Part shown: in pieces, positions 22,731 through 35,550 of the stretch | Layout: each line of letters starts with the position of its first letter | Numbering within the stretch: the first letter of the stretch is position 1 | Notes under the pieces: generated by a model | Told to the model about the DNA's origin: nothing | The model's database searches: none | What the model saw: only the letters and a program-made list of their open reading frames with translations | Made by a program: the position numbers and the translations under genes | From: Procambarus clarkii | Taxonomy: Eukaryota; Arthropoda; Malacostraca; Decapoda; Cambaridae | Direction of reading: 5' to 3' | Length of the DNA: 64,000 nucleotides | NCBI RefSeq assembly: GCF_040958095.1 | Contig: NC_091181.1 | Location: 23,973,160 to 24,037,159, forward strand

Positions 22731-24414
22731 AAACACGCATATGTCCCCATATGCATCATTGCAATGGTTCCATTAGTACAAGGACCTGGAGGATGCACCC
22801 ACCATATGTGTACAACTACAAAATCATCCAAAAAGTTCATCATACACACGATGAAATAAATTAAAATTTTCCCCGACATGACTCACAACACTTCTCCAAC
22901 ATATACATTATATTCACATCATAGCACAGGTAAAATAGTCTGTAATAATTTTTCCCATCTCCAACAATGCACATATACCTAAACTGCTGACATATAATTA
23001 CATACAAACATAACCATAAAATTACATGGACCAGAATGCTGGCACTTAAACAGAAATGACACTAGTCATTAATATATACACAACACATATATATCTAAGG
23101 TTCTTCATCCTTAGTAATTATAATTTAACATCTTGCCCTGTACTGTTGACATAAGGGCTTACAATGATCACACAATGTTTCACTGGCCACCTCCACAATT
23201 GGCAGCATCACTTCTCTTGTCTTCGTGTCCCATGGTTGCTAGGTCATAGATCCTCCATGACCCAGACAAAACCCAGGCTGTCCAGCCTGGTGAATGTTGT
23301 CAATGTCCCATCGTTGCTCTGAGGTAACGTGATCCTGGCCTCCAGAGCAACGGAGATTCCTACCCCAGGGTCATGTTCCCTTGGGTCTGTGCTGACGTCT
23401 CGTTCCAGGGCACCAATCCCAGAACGCTGTAGATCCCTCACAGCTCTCTGGTCTAGGCCCATCCGCCCAGAGTGTGTCCACCTGTATTCACACCTTCCCG
23501 ACCGCTGTACCTGCAAAATATTCCCTCGGAGCCCCCTGGCTCGATCCCATTATTACATAACCCCCTCGGCTCCTTACTCTCTCCCCGTATATAGCCTGAG
23601 CGCAGCTGCAAAACCATTGCAGCTGGCCCTTATCCCTGCTTTGATGTCAGGGGGCGAATTTCGCCTATAACGTCACGTTGGCTTCACTTCCACCCCCCTT
23701 TTTTTTCTAGAATTACTGAGTGTAGCCTCATAGCTTCCCTTCTACTCTACCTGAAGCTCTGTGACATGATCCCGGGGGACCTTCTCAAGCCTAACACTCA
23801 GTAATGGTGCCGATGAGGTAATATACAGTATATACATACACATACATTATCACAATAAATACCTCATTAAAATAATTTCACAACTAATGTCACTAAAGCA
23901 TCATACTGCCACTGGCTCGCTTCTAGCGAGATTCCTGTAACAGCTTAATTAATGAGAAATTAGTATATCTACTTGGCTCGCCCACTGCAACCACCAACAC
24001 CTGAAATTTGAAATTCTACCTTATAATCTTATCCATAAGACTTACCCACTCCGACTTAATTAATGAAAATTTTAATGAAAATAATGAATATTTATTAGTC
24101 TTTTATGAGTCTTGCTAGAGATATCGACTTGACTCGCCTACTGCAGCCACCAACTCCTGCAATTATCCACATTTCATCTTATCCATAAGACTTACCCACT
24201 CCGACACACCCATACCACTGGTCATCCCAACCACTGATGACCTCAATATAACGCCACACATCCCTACAACCACTTCCTGCGTCCTAACGCACCGACCTTG
24301 CTACGCCAATACTCACCTTACCAACCACTACCTGGCGCCCCTGCGCCACCATATACTCCACAACACCACACTCCATACCAGGCGTCCAAACGCCACTACA
24401 CTACACCACCCAAT
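22731..24414 (-). other. non-coding interior of LTR element (3' half)
   Basis: No retroviral-type domain is seen. A 90-codon frame on minus (23,244-23,516) has no recognised motif. Two imperfect direct repeats share CTTATCCATAAGACTTACCC and a preceding ACTTG(G/A)CTCGCC(C/T)ACTGCA (about 23,971-24,055 and 24,126-24,213). A sequence of this size could carry packaging signals, but none can be identified by reading. Confidence 0.6.
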
Positions 24415-24803
24415 GGCGTCCCCCACGCCCTCAACACAACACCCGGCGTCCCCAACGCCCTCAACACAACACACGGCGCCCCCAACGCCCTCAACACAAC
24501 ACACGGCATCCCCAACGCCCTCAACACAACACCCGGCGTCCCCAACGCCCTCAACACAACACACGGCGTCCCCAACGCCCTCAACACAACACACGGCATC
24601 CCCAACGCCCTCAACACAACACACGGCGTCCCCAACGCCCTCAACACAACACACGGCGTCCCCAACGCCATCAACACAACACACGGCGTCCCCAACGCCA
24701 TCAACACAACACACGGCGTCCCCAACGCCATCAACACAACACACGGCGTCCCCAACGCCATCAACACAACACACGGCGTCCCCAACGCCATTACCACCAC
24801 AGG
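24415..24803 (+). repeat. 30-bp minisatellite inside the LTR element, 13 units
   Basis: Each 30-bp unit starts GGCGTCCCCAACGCC and continues with (C/A)TCAACACAACACAC. Units start at 24,415, 24,445, and so on, with almost no length variation. GGCGT and ACGCC within each unit are complementary, so every unit can fold into a 5-bp hairpin with a CCCCA loop. The period is a multiple of 3, so several frames stay open (178, 154, 156 and 197 codons); these are not genes. Confidence 0.93.
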
Positions 24804-25712
24804 CATATGCCTTGCGCCAGAGCGCATCAAAACACCACGAGACATCACCAAACGCAACACACACTGTCCCTTTTCTCTGGTAATCCGTTAATTACCTGAC
24901 CAACACTCGTCAGGTATAATTTCTTGTGTAGTGGCCACCCGCCACACTCTACCACCTGCGTTAACATACTTCAACGCTAATGTCTACAATACACCCGGCG
25001 TTTCAATAACTAGTAATGCTACACATGCTTCACCTTGGTGCTACAATGCCAACAATGTCATGCACTATACTACATCCATAATATCAACAGTCAAAACATG
25101 CACATTTCACTACAGTAAATACTATGCATTACGCTGGCGTTTAATAAGCCACTACACGTGCATTACCCTACACACCACATGCATTACACTACACACCCCG
25201 GCGTACAAACGCCAATACACAACCATGCACTACTCCCGGCGCCACACACCCCCACCAACGGGACACGCTCCCCGTGTCCCAAGGTAACACTCTCCATAAT
25301 GCTACCTGCACCCACAAAAAAATCTCCATGGCCCTCTCCAGGGTACACTAGATGGCGAACTCCAGACGTCAAATTATGCGTCGCTCTCTATGCCAAGGCG
25401 TCCATAATTCACTGCGCCTATTTTCTGTATCTACACCTGACAACGCCGGAACTCGCACAGTACTTTAGGTAATATTTCATTATCCTTAAAATATTCGATT
25501 TACACGTTACATGAAATTGAATTAACTTTAAATTACGTAGTTTTCACGCTTAATTTCACCTTAGCAACGGTTTCTCACTATTTCCGCCTTACCAACGATA
25601 TAAAACAAGCTCCATGGTGCGGCTCGCTTGGCCCACCCATCGCTTGGCCCGCACATGGCCCACGCTGGCCCACATTCACCCGCGCTAGTTTTCCTCGCCA
25701 CGCTTTATAATC
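24804..25712 (-). other. non-coding interior of LTR element (5' half)
   Basis: No domain is seen. Single copies of the GGCGT(N3-5)ACGCC inverted motif also occur outside the tandem block, for example GGCGTACAAACGCC at about 25,201 and GGCGTCCAAACGCC at about 24,381, so the motif is scattered through the interior. Confidence 0.5.
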
Positions 25713-25800
25713 TGCACTACGAACACTGTATAATCCGCACTACGAACACTGTATAATCCGCACTACGAACACTGTATAATCCGCACTACGAACACTGCAC
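25713..25800 (+). repeat. 23-bp tandem repeat, about 4 units
   Basis: TATAATCCGCACTACGAACA followed by CTG is repeated about four times with one variant in the first unit (TCTGC for TCCGC). Confidence 0.9.
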
Positions 25801-26076
25801 TTGTTTTGGATCACGATGCTTCAGTGGTCCAGACTTGCCTCTTAGCCGTCTCTCGTTGCGGGAATCTGGAAAGAAAGAAATAAACCCCACATGTGCCCCA
25901 CAATGGCCTAGTCCCTTTAATTAACTAACTCCTCTGACCTGGTCTCACCTGACCCTTCTTTCCTCCGTCTAGTAACCACCATTCTCACCACAACCCGAGG
26001 TCTACCATTTCCCGAACATTCCCTCACCAACTAAACCAGAACCACACTTCCTTCATCTCGCAAAGTCTTCCACACC

Positions 26077-26095
26077 TGTTTGCGCTGCCACCAAA
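26077..26095 (-). other. primer-binding site, tRNA-Leu type
   Basis: On the minus strand TGGTGGCAGCGCAAACAGG begins two to three bases after the LTR end. The first 11 bases are complementary to the ...CGCTGCCACCA 3' end of a leucine tRNA, as recalled, and would prime minus-strand DNA synthesis. Confidence 0.7.
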
Positions 26096-26097
26096 TA

Positions 26098-26895
26098 TGT
26101 CGTGACGCTGTACCCCGGTTCATTCCGAGCACAGCGAATACACAACACATAACACCTTGCCTCAGCAACCGTTACTACCACCTATACTCCTACACACACC
26201 AGACCCTTGAGGCGTACCACTAGGTTTGTACTGGAACACAATGAATGAACACATGGAAGGTATTTAAAGGCCGTCGGGTTTTTGTCATTTAATTACAAAG
26301 AATAGACTCTGACAAATAAATACATATTAACATACTCTATTAGGTCAATACACTTCCAATACCCATAGACCACTTGACCTCCGCGATCACCACACACACT
26401 CGTAACTTCCGCCTAAGTCCCTAATACGGAATGATTACTACAACGCTCCACACCCGGTTAGTCTTACATTCAATACTCACATACTGCAGACTTAACTTGG
26501 TCACTAAGATCACAACAGGCTCTCGCATAGCTGTCTGCTACACTTCGCTGCTGCCACAAACAGAGACCTTGGAGGACTTGCTAGTTCAACTTCCACAACC
26601 AGACTGACCCCAGCCAACCATGGCCTTAATCATTTCACCACGCCTCTTGAGGAAGGTATAATCTGATTAACCTTATCCCTAGAGCGGTAACCTTGTTCCT
26701 AGAAGCCTGACGAAGAATAATTCCTCTTTCCAGGAATTATTAATTTGCCTAACAGCTTCGGTCTTAATCCATTGACCTTTCTTAGATATGTGATCCATAG
26801 TCTGTCTACTTACATGTACTTTCAATCATCATTCGTTAAGTGTTGTAGTAATGATCCTCTAGCTAATAATTCCTACTAACTTGTGGATTACAACA
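26098..26895 (-). repeat. LTR (5' LTR of the minus-strand element)
   Basis: 798 bp and about 99.6% identical to 21,918-22,716. It is followed on + by GATG and the resumed 21-bp array. As the element's upstream LTR it would hold the promoter that reads toward lower coordinates. Confidence 0.95.
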
Positions 26896-27873
26896 GATGG
26901 AGGCTGGGGTGTGGATGATGGAGGCTGGGGTGTGGATGATGGAGGCTGGTGTGTGGATGGTGGAGGCTGGGGTATGGATGATAGAGACTGGGGTGTGGAT
27001 GATGGAGGCTGGGGTGTGGATGATGGAGGCTGGTGTGTGGATGGTGGAGGCTGGGGTGTGGATGATGGAGGCTAGGGTGTGGATGATGGAGGCTGGGGTG
27101 TGGATGATGGAGGCTAGGGTGTGGATGATGGAGGCTGGGGTGTGGATGATGGAGGCTGGGGTGTGGATGATGGAGGCTGGGGTGTGGATGATGGAGGCTA
27201 GGGTGTGGATGATGGAGGCTGGGGTGTGGATGATGGAGGCTAGGGTGTGGATGATGGAGGCTGGGGTGTGGATGATGGAGGCTGGGGTGTAGATGATGGA
27301 GGTTGGGGTGTGGATGATGGAGGCTGGGGTGTGGGTTTTTGAGGCTGGGGTGTGAATGATGGAGGCTAGGGTGTGGATGATGGAGGCTGGGGTGTGGATG
27401 ATGGAGGCCAGGGTGTGGATGATGGAGGTTGGGGTGTGGATGATGGAGGCTGGGGTGTGGATGATGGAGGGTGGGGTGTGGATGATGGAGGCTGGGGTGT
27501 GGATGATGGAGGCTGGGGTGTGGGTTATTGAGGCTGGGGTGTGGGTTATTGAGGCTGGGGTGTGGATGATGGAGGCTAGGGTGTGGATGATGGAGGCTGG
27601 GGTGTGGATGATGGAGGCTGGGGTGTGGATGATGGAGGCTGGTGTGTGGATGGTGGAGGCTGGGGTGTGGATGATAGAGACTGGGGTGTGGATGATGGAG
27701 GCTGGGGTGTGGATGATGGAGGCTGGTGTGTGGATGGTGGAGGCTGGGGTGTGGATGATGGAGGCTAGGGTGTGGATGATGGAGGCTGGGGTGTGGATGA
27801 TGGAGGGCTCGGGTGTGAATGGTGGAGGCCGGGGTGTGGATGGTGGAGGCTGGGGTGTGGATGATGAAGGCTA

Positions 27874-30192
27874 GGGTGTGATGGATGATGGAGGCTAGAG
27901 TGTGGATGATGAAGGCTGGGGTGTGGATGATGGAGGCTGAGGTGTGGATGATGGAGGGCTTGGGGGGTGGATGGTGGAGGCCGGGGTATGGATGGTGGAG
28001 GCTGGGGTGTGGATGATGGAGGCTGGGGTGTGGATGATGGAGGCTGGGGTGTGGATGATGGAGGCTTGGGTGTGGATGATGGAGGTTGGGGTGTGGATGA
28101 TAGAGACTGGGGTGTGGATGATGGATGCTGGGGTGTGGATGATAAAGGCTGGGGTGTGGATGATAGAGGCTGGGATGTGGATGATGGAGGCTGGTGTGTG
28201 GATGATGGAGGCCGGGGTGTGGGTGATGGAGGCTGGGGTGTGGATGATGGAGGATGGTGTGTGGATGATGGAGGCTGGGGTGTGGATGATGGAGGCTGGT
28301 GTGTGGATGATGGAGGCCGGGGTGTGGGTGATGGAGGCTGGGGTGTGGATGATGGAAGCTAGGGTGTGGATGATGGAGGCTGGGGTGTGGATGATGGAGG
28401 CTGGTGTGTGGATGATGGAGGCCGGGGTGTGGGTGATGGAGGCTGGGGTGTGGATGATGGAGGCTGGTGTGTGGATGATGGAGGCCGGGGTGTGGGTGAT
28501 GGAGGCTGGGGTGTGGATGATGGAGACTGGTGTGTGGATGATGGAGGCTGGGATGTGGATGATGGAGGCTGGTGTGTGGATGATGGAGGCCGGGGTATGG
28601 ATGATGGAGTTTGGGGTGTGAATGACGGAGGCTGGGGTGTGGATGATGGAGGCTGGGGTGTGGATGATGGAGGCTGGGGTGTGGATGATGGAGGGCTGGA
28701 GTGTGGATGGTGAAGCCTGGGGTGTGGATGATGGAGGCTGGGGTGTAGATGATGGAGGTTGGGGTGTGGATGATGGAGGCTGGGGTGTGGAAGATGGAGG
28801 TTGGGGTGTGGATGATGGAGGCTGGGGTGTGGATGATGGAGGCTGGGGTGTGGATGATGGAGGCTGGTGTGTGGATGGTGGAGGCTGGGGTGTGGATGAT
28901 AGAGACTGGGGTGTGGATGATGGAGGCTGGGGTGTGGATGATGGAGGCTGGTGTGTGGATGGTGGAAGCTGGGGTGTGGATGATGGAGGCTAGGGTGTGG
29001 ATGATGGAGGCTGGGGTGTGGATGATGGAGGCTAGGGTGTGGATGATGGAGGCTGGGGTGTGGATGATGGAGGATGGGGTGTGGATGATGGAGGCTGGTG
29101 TGTGGATGGTGGAGGCTGGGGTGTGGATGATAGAGACTGGGGGTGTGGATGATGGAGGCTGGGGTGTGGATGATGGAGGCTGGTGAGTAGATGGTGGAGG
29201 CTGGGGTGTGGATGATGGAGGCTAGGGTGTGGATGATGGAGGCTGGGGTGTGGATGATGGAGGCTAGGGTGTGGATGATGGAGGCTGGGGTGTGGATGAT
29301 GGAGGCTGGGGTGTGGATGATGGAGGCTGGGGTGTGGATGATGGAGGCTTGGGTGTGGATGATGGAGGCTGGGGTGTGGATGATGGAGGTTGGGGTGTGG
29401 ATGATGGAGGCTGGGGTGTGGATGATGGAGGCTGGGGTGTGGGTTATTGAGGCTGGGGTGTGGATGATGGAGGCTAGGGTGTGGATGATGGAGGCTGGGG
29501 TGTGGATGATGGAGGCCAGGGTGTGGATGATGGAGGTTGGGGTGTGGATGATGGAGGCTGGGGTGTGGATGATGGAGGTTGGGGTGTGGATGATGGAGGC
29601 TGGGGTGTGGATGATGGAGGCTGGGGTGTGGATGATGGAGGATTGGGTGTGGATGATGGAGGCTGAGGTGTGGATGATAGAGACTGGGGTGTGGATGATG
29701 GGTGCTGGGGTGTGGATGATAAAGGCTGGGGTGTGGATGATAGAGGCTGGGATGTGGATGATGGAGGCTGGGGTGTGGATGATGGAGGCTGGTGTGTGGA
29801 TGGTGGAGGCTGGGGTATGGATGATAGAGACTGGGGTGTGGATGATGGAGGCTGGGGTGTGGATGATGGAGGCTGGTGTGTGGATGGTGGAGGCTGGGGT
29901 GTGGATGATGGAGGCTAGGGTGTGGATGATGGAGGCTGGGGTGTGGATGATGGAGGCTGGTGTGTGGATGGTGGAGGCTGGGGTGTGGATGATAGAGACT
30001 GGGGTGTGGATGATGGAGGCTGGGGTGTGGATGATGGAGGCTGGTGTGTGGATGGTGGAGGCTGGGGTGTGGATGATGGAGGCTAGGGTGTGGATGATGG
30101 AGGCTGGGGTGTGGATGATGGAGGGCTCGGGTGTGAATGGTGGAGGCCGGGGTGTGGATGGTGGAGGCTGGGGTGTGGATGATGAAGGCTAG
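27874..30192 (+). repeat. higher-order block, copy 1 (period 2,318 bp)
   Basis: Every distinctive variant seen here recurs 2,318 bp downstream (for example the frames at 27,944 and 30,262, and at 29,191 and 31,509), and the translations are identical in two frames. 2,318 is not a multiple of 21 (110 units plus 8 bp) because the block contains irregular units. Confidence 0.85.
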
Positions 30193-32236
30193 GGTGTGAT
30201 GGATGATGGAGGCTAGAGTGTGGATGATGAAGGCTGGGGTGTGGATGATGGAGGCTGAGGTGTGGATGATGGAGGGCTTGGGGGGTGGATGGTGGAGGCC
30301 GGGGTATGGATGGTGGAGGCTGGGGTGTGGATGATGGAGGCTGGGGTGTGGATGATGGAGGCTGGGGTGTGGATGATGGAGGCTTGGGTGTGGATGATGG
30401 AGGTTGGGGTGTGGATGATAGAGACTGGGGTGTGGATGATGGATGCTGGGGTGTGGATGATAAAGGCTGGGGTGTGGATGATAGAGGCTGGGATGTGGAT
30501 GATGGAGGCTGGTGTGTGGATGATGGAGGCCGGGGTGTGGGTGATGGAGGCTGGGGTGTGGATGATGGAGGATGGTGTGTGGATGATGGAGGCTGGGGTG
30601 TGGATGATGGAGGCTGGTGTGTGGATGATGGAGGCCGGGGTGTGGGTGATGGAGGCTGGGGTGTGGATGATGGAAGCTAGGGTGTGGATGATGGAGGCTG
30701 GGGTGTGGATGATGGAGGCTGGTGTGTGGATGATGGAGGCCGGGGTGTGGGTGATGGAGGCTGGGGTGTGGATGATGGAGGCTGGTGTGTGGATGATGGA
30801 GGCCGGGGTGTGGGTGATGGAGGCTGGGGTGTGGATGATGGAGACTGGTGTGTGGATGATGGAGGCTGGGATGTGGATGATGGAGGCTGGTGTGTGGATG
30901 ATGGAGGCCGGGGTATGGATGATGGAGTTTGGGGTGTGAATGACGGAGGCTGGGGTGTGGATGATGGAGGCTGGGGTGTGGATGATGGAGGCTGGGGTGT
31001 GGATGATGGAGGGCTGGAGTGTGGATGGTGAAGCCTGGGGTGTGGATGATGGAGGCTGGGGTGTAGATGATGGAGGTTGGGGTGTGGATGATGGAGGCTG
31101 GGGTGTGGAAGATGGAGGTTGGGGTGTGGATGATGGAGGCTGGGGTGTGGATGATGGAGGCTGGGGTGTGGATGATGGAGGCTGGTGTGTGGATGGTGGA
31201 GGCTGGGGTGTGGATGATAGAGACTGGGGTGTGGATGATGGAGGCTGGGGTGTGGATGATGGAGGCTGGTGTGTGGATGGTGGAAGCTGGGGTGTGGATG
31301 ATGGAGGCTAGGGTGTGGATGATGGAGGCTGGGGTGTGGATGATGGAGGCTAGGGTGTGGATGATGGAGGCTGGGGTGTGGATGATGGAGGATGGGGTGT
31401 GGATGATGGAGGCTGGTGTGTGGATGGTGGAGGCTGGGGTGTGGATGATAGAGACTGGGGGTGTGGATGATGGAGGCTGGGGTGTGGATGATGGAGGCTG
31501 GTGAGTAGATGGTGGAGGCTGGGGTGTGGATGATGGAGGCTAGGGTGTGGATGATGGAGGCTGGGGTGTGGATGATGGAGGCTAGGGTGTGGATGATGGA
31601 GGCTGGGGTGTGGATGATGGAGGCTGGGGTGTGGATGATGGAGGCTGGGGTGTGGATGATGGAGGCTTGGGTGTGGATGATGGAGGCTGGGGTGTGGATG
31701 ATGGAGGTTGGGGTGTGGATGATGGAGGCTGGGGTGTGGATGATGGAGGCTGGGGTGTGGGTTATTGAGGCTGGGGTGTGGATGATGGAGGCTAGGGTGT
31801 GGATGATGGAGGCTGGGGTGTGGATGATGGAGGCCAGGGTGTGGATGATGGAGGTTGGGGTGTGGATGATGGAGGCTGGGGTGTGGATGATGGAGGTTGG
31901 GGTGTGGATGATGGAGGCTGGGGTGTGGATGATGGAGGCTGGGGTGTGGATGATGGAGGATTGGGTGTGGATGATGGAGGCTGAGGTGTGGATGATAGAG
32001 ACTGGGGTGTGGATGATGGGTGCTGGGGTGTGGATGATAAAGGCTGGGGTGTGGATGATAGAGGCTGGGATGTGGATGATGGAGGCTGGGGTGTGGATGA
32101 TGGAGGCTGGTGTGTGGATGGTGGAGGCTGGGGTATGGATGATAGAGACTGGGGTGTGGATGATGGAGGCTGGGGTGTGGATGATGGAGGCTGGTGTGTG
32201 GATGGTGGAGGCTGGGGTGTGGATGATGGAGGCTAG
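30193..32236 (+). repeat. higher-order block, copy 2
   Basis: Tandem duplicate of 27,874-30,192, apparently identical base for base in the parts compared. After about 32,240 it diverges into a segment matching 27,100-27,870 (offset about 5,161 bp). Confidence 0.85.
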
Positions 32237-33014
32237 GGTGTGGATGATGGAGGCTGGGGTGTGGATGATGGAGGCTAGGGTGTGGATGATGGAGGCTGGG
32301 GTGTGGATGATGGAGGCTGGGGTGTGGATGATGGAGGCTGGGGTGTGGATGATGGAGGCTAGGGTGTGGATGATGGAGGCTGGGGTGTGGATGATGGAGG
32401 CTGGGGTGTGGATGATGGAGGCTGGGGTGTGGATGATGGAGGCTGGGGTGTGGATGATGGAGGTTGGGGTGTGGATGATGGAGGCTGGGGTGTGGGTTTT
32501 TGAGGCTGGGGTGTGAATGATGGAGGCTAGGGTGTGGATGATGGAGGCTGGGGTGTGGATGATGGAGGCCAGGGTGTGGATGATGGAGGTTGGGGTGTGG
32601 ATGATGGAGGCTGGGGTGTGGATGATGGAGGGTGGGGTGTGGATGATGGAGGCTGGGGTGTGGATGATGGAGGCTGGGGTGTGGGTTATTGAGGCTGGGG
32701 TGTGGGTTATTGAGGCTGGGGTGTGGATGATGGAGGCTAGGGTGTGGATGATGGAGGCTGGGGTGTGGATGATGGAGGCTGGGGTGTGGATGATGGAGGC
32801 TGGTGTGTGGATGGTGGAGGCTGGGGTGTGGATGATAGAGACTGGGGTGTGGATGATGGAGGCTGGGGTGTGGATGATGGAGGCTGGTGTGTGGATGGTG
32901 GAGGCTGGGGTGTGGATGATGGAGGCTGGGGTGTGGATGATGGAGGGCTCGGGTGTGAATGGTGGAGGCCGGGGTGTGGATGGTGGAGGCTGGGGTGTGG
33001 ATGATGAAGGCTAG

Positions 33015-33650
33015 GGTGTGATGGATGATGGAGGCTAGAGTGTGGATGATGAAGGCTGGGGTGTGGATGATGGAGGCTGAGGTGTGGATGATGGAGGGCT
33101 TGGGGGGTGGATGGTGGAGGCCGGGGTATGGATGGTGGAGGCTGGGGTGTGGATGATGGAGGCTGGGGTGTGGATGATGGAGGCTGGGGTGTGGATGATG
33201 GAGGCTTGGGTGTGGATGATGGAGGTTGGGGTGTGGATGATAGAGACTGGGGTGTGGATGATGGATGCTGGGGTGTGGATGATAAAGGCTGGGGTGTGGA
33301 TGATAGAGGCTGGGATGTGGATGATGGAGGCTGGTGTGTGGATGATGGAGGCCGGGGTGTGGGTGATGGAGGCTGGGGTGTGGATGATGGAGGCTGGGGT
33401 GTGGATGATGGAGGCTGGGGTGTGGATGATGGAGGCTGGTGTGTGGATGGTGGAGGCTGGGGTGTGGATGATAGAGACTGGGGTGTGGATGATGGAGGCT
33501 GGGGTGTGGATGATGGAGGCTGGTGTGTGGATGGTGGAGGCTGGGGTGTGGATGATGGAGGCTGGGGTGTGGATGATGGAGGGCTCGGGTGTGAATGGTG
33601 GAGGCCGGGGTGTGGATGGTGGAGGCTGGGGTGTGGATGATGAAGGCTAG
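33015..33650 (+). repeat. shortened higher-order block (636 bp)
   Basis: The start of the block (through GATGATAAAGGCTGGG and GGGTGATGGAGGC) is followed early by the block's usual end (GAGGGCTCGGGTGTGAATGG). It reads as a block with an internal deletion or a short unequal-exchange product. Confidence 0.7.
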
Positions 33651-35550
33651 GGTGTGATGGATGATGGAGGCTAGAGTGTGGATGATGAAGGCTGGGGTGT
33701 GGATGATGGAGGCTGAGGTGTGGATGATGGAGGGCTTGGGGGGTGGATGGTGGAGGCCGGGGTATGGATGGTGGAGGCTGGGGTGTGGATGATGGAGGCT
33801 GGGGTGTGGATGATGGAGGCTGGGGTGTGGATGATGGAGGCTTGGGTGTGGATGATGGAGGTTGGGGTGTGGATGATAGAGACTGGGGTGTGGATGATGG
33901 ATGCTGGGGTGTGGATGATAAAGGCTGGGGTGTGGATGATAGAGGCTGGGATGTGGATGATGGAGGCTGGTGTGTGGATGATGGAGGCCGGGGTGTGGGT
34001 GATGGAGGCTGGGGTGTGGATGATGGAGGATGGTGTGTGGATGATGGAGGCTGGGGTGTGGATGATGGAGGCTGGTGTGTGGATGATGGAGGCCGGGGTG
34101 TGGGTGATGGAGGCTGGGGTGTGGATGATGGAAGCTAGGGTGTGGATGATGGAGGCTGGGGTGTGGATGATGGAGGCTGGTGTGTGGATGATGGAGGCCG
34201 GGGTGTGGGTGATGGAGGCTGGGGTGTGGATGATGGAGGCTGGTGTGTGGATGATGGAGGCCGGGGTGTGGGTGATGGAGGCTGGGGTGTGGATGATGGA
34301 GACTGGTGTGTGGATGATGGAGGCTGGGATGTGGATGATGGAGGCTGGTGTGTGGATGATGGAGGCCGGGGTATGGATGATGGAGTTTGGGGTGTGAATG
34401 ACGGAGGCTGGGGTGTGGATGATGGAGGCTGGGGTGTGGATGATGGAGGCTGGGGTGTGGATGATGGAGGGCTGGAGTGTGGATGGTGAAGCCTGGGGTG
34501 TGGATGATGGAGGCTGGGGTGTAGATGATGGAGGTTGGGGTGTGGATGATGGAGGCTGGGGTGTGGAAGATGGAGGTTGGGGTGTGGATGATGGAGGCTG
34601 GGGTGTGGATGATGGAGGCTGGGGTGTGGATGATGGAGGCTGGTGTGTGGATGGTGGAGGCTGGGGTGTGGATGATAGAGACTGGGGTGTGGATGATGGA
34701 GGCTGGGGTGTGGATGATGGAGGCTGGTGTGTGGATGGTGGAAGCTGGGGTGTGGATGATGGAGGCTAGGGTGTGGATGATGGAGGCTGGGGTGTGGATG
34801 ATGGAGGCTAGGGTGTGGATGATGGAGGCTGGGGTGTGGATGATGGAGGATGGGGTGTGGATGATGGAGGCTGGTGTGTGGATGGTGGAGGCTGGGGTGT
34901 GGATGATAGAGACTGGGGGTGTGGATGATGGAGGCTGGGGTGTGGATGATGGAGGCTGGTGAGTAGATGGTGGAGGCTGGGGTGTGGATGATGGAGGCTA
35001 GGGTGTGGATGATGGAGGCTGGGGTGTGGATGATGGAGGCTAGGGTGTGGATGATGGAGGCTGGGGTGTGGATGATGGAGGCTGGGGTGTGGATGATGGA
35101 GGCTGGGGTGTGGATGATGGAGGCTTGGGTGTGGATGATGGAGGCTGGGGTGTGGATGATGGAGGTTGGGGTGTGGATGATGGAGGCTGGGGTGTGGATG
35201 ATGGAGGCTGGGGTGTGGGTTATTGAGGCTGGGGTGTGGATGATGGAGGCTAGGGTGTGGATGATGGAGGCTGGGGTGTGGATGATGGAGGCCAGGGTGT
35301 GGATGATGGAGGTTGGGGTGTGGATGATGGAGGCTGGGGTGTGGATGATGGAGGTTGGGGTGTGGATGATGGAGGCTGGGGTGTGGATGATGGAGGCTGG
35401 GGTGTGGATGATGGAGGATTGGGTGTGGATGATGGAGGCTGAGGTGTGGATGATAGAGACTGGGGTGTGGATGATGGGTGCTGGGGTGTGGATGATAAAG
35501 GCTGGGGTGTGGATGATAGAGGCTGGGATGTGGATGATGGAGGCTGGTGT
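33651..35550 (+). repeat. higher-order block, copy 3
   Basis: Matches copy 2 at an offset of 3,458 bp with identical translations in two frames (33,720-34,962 against 30,262-31,504, and on to about 35,540). It then diverges. Confidence 0.85.

Larger units (their letters stand above)
21918..26895 (-). mobile_element. complete young non-autonomous LTR retrotransposon
   Basis: Two direct repeats of 799 and 798 bp with TG...CA ends flank a 3,381-bp interior. The array reads GTGGAT-GATG, then the element, then GATG-GAGGC, so GATG is a 4-bp target-site duplication and its removal restores a perfect 21-bp unit. Orientation is minus: reading that strand, a tRNA-Leu-like primer site follows the 5' LTR (26,098-26,895) and a polypurine tract precedes the 3' LTR (21,918-22,716). 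The interior has no gag, protease, RT or integrase motif in any frame, so it must have been moved by proteins of another element. By eye the LTRs differ at two substitutions and one single-base indel, so insertion was recent. Confidence 0.93.

Noticed and set aside
24298-24891. 197-codon NALNTTHGVP-repeat frame in the LTR element
   Set aside because: Open because of the 30-bp unit; other frames are equally open and no gag-like feature is present.
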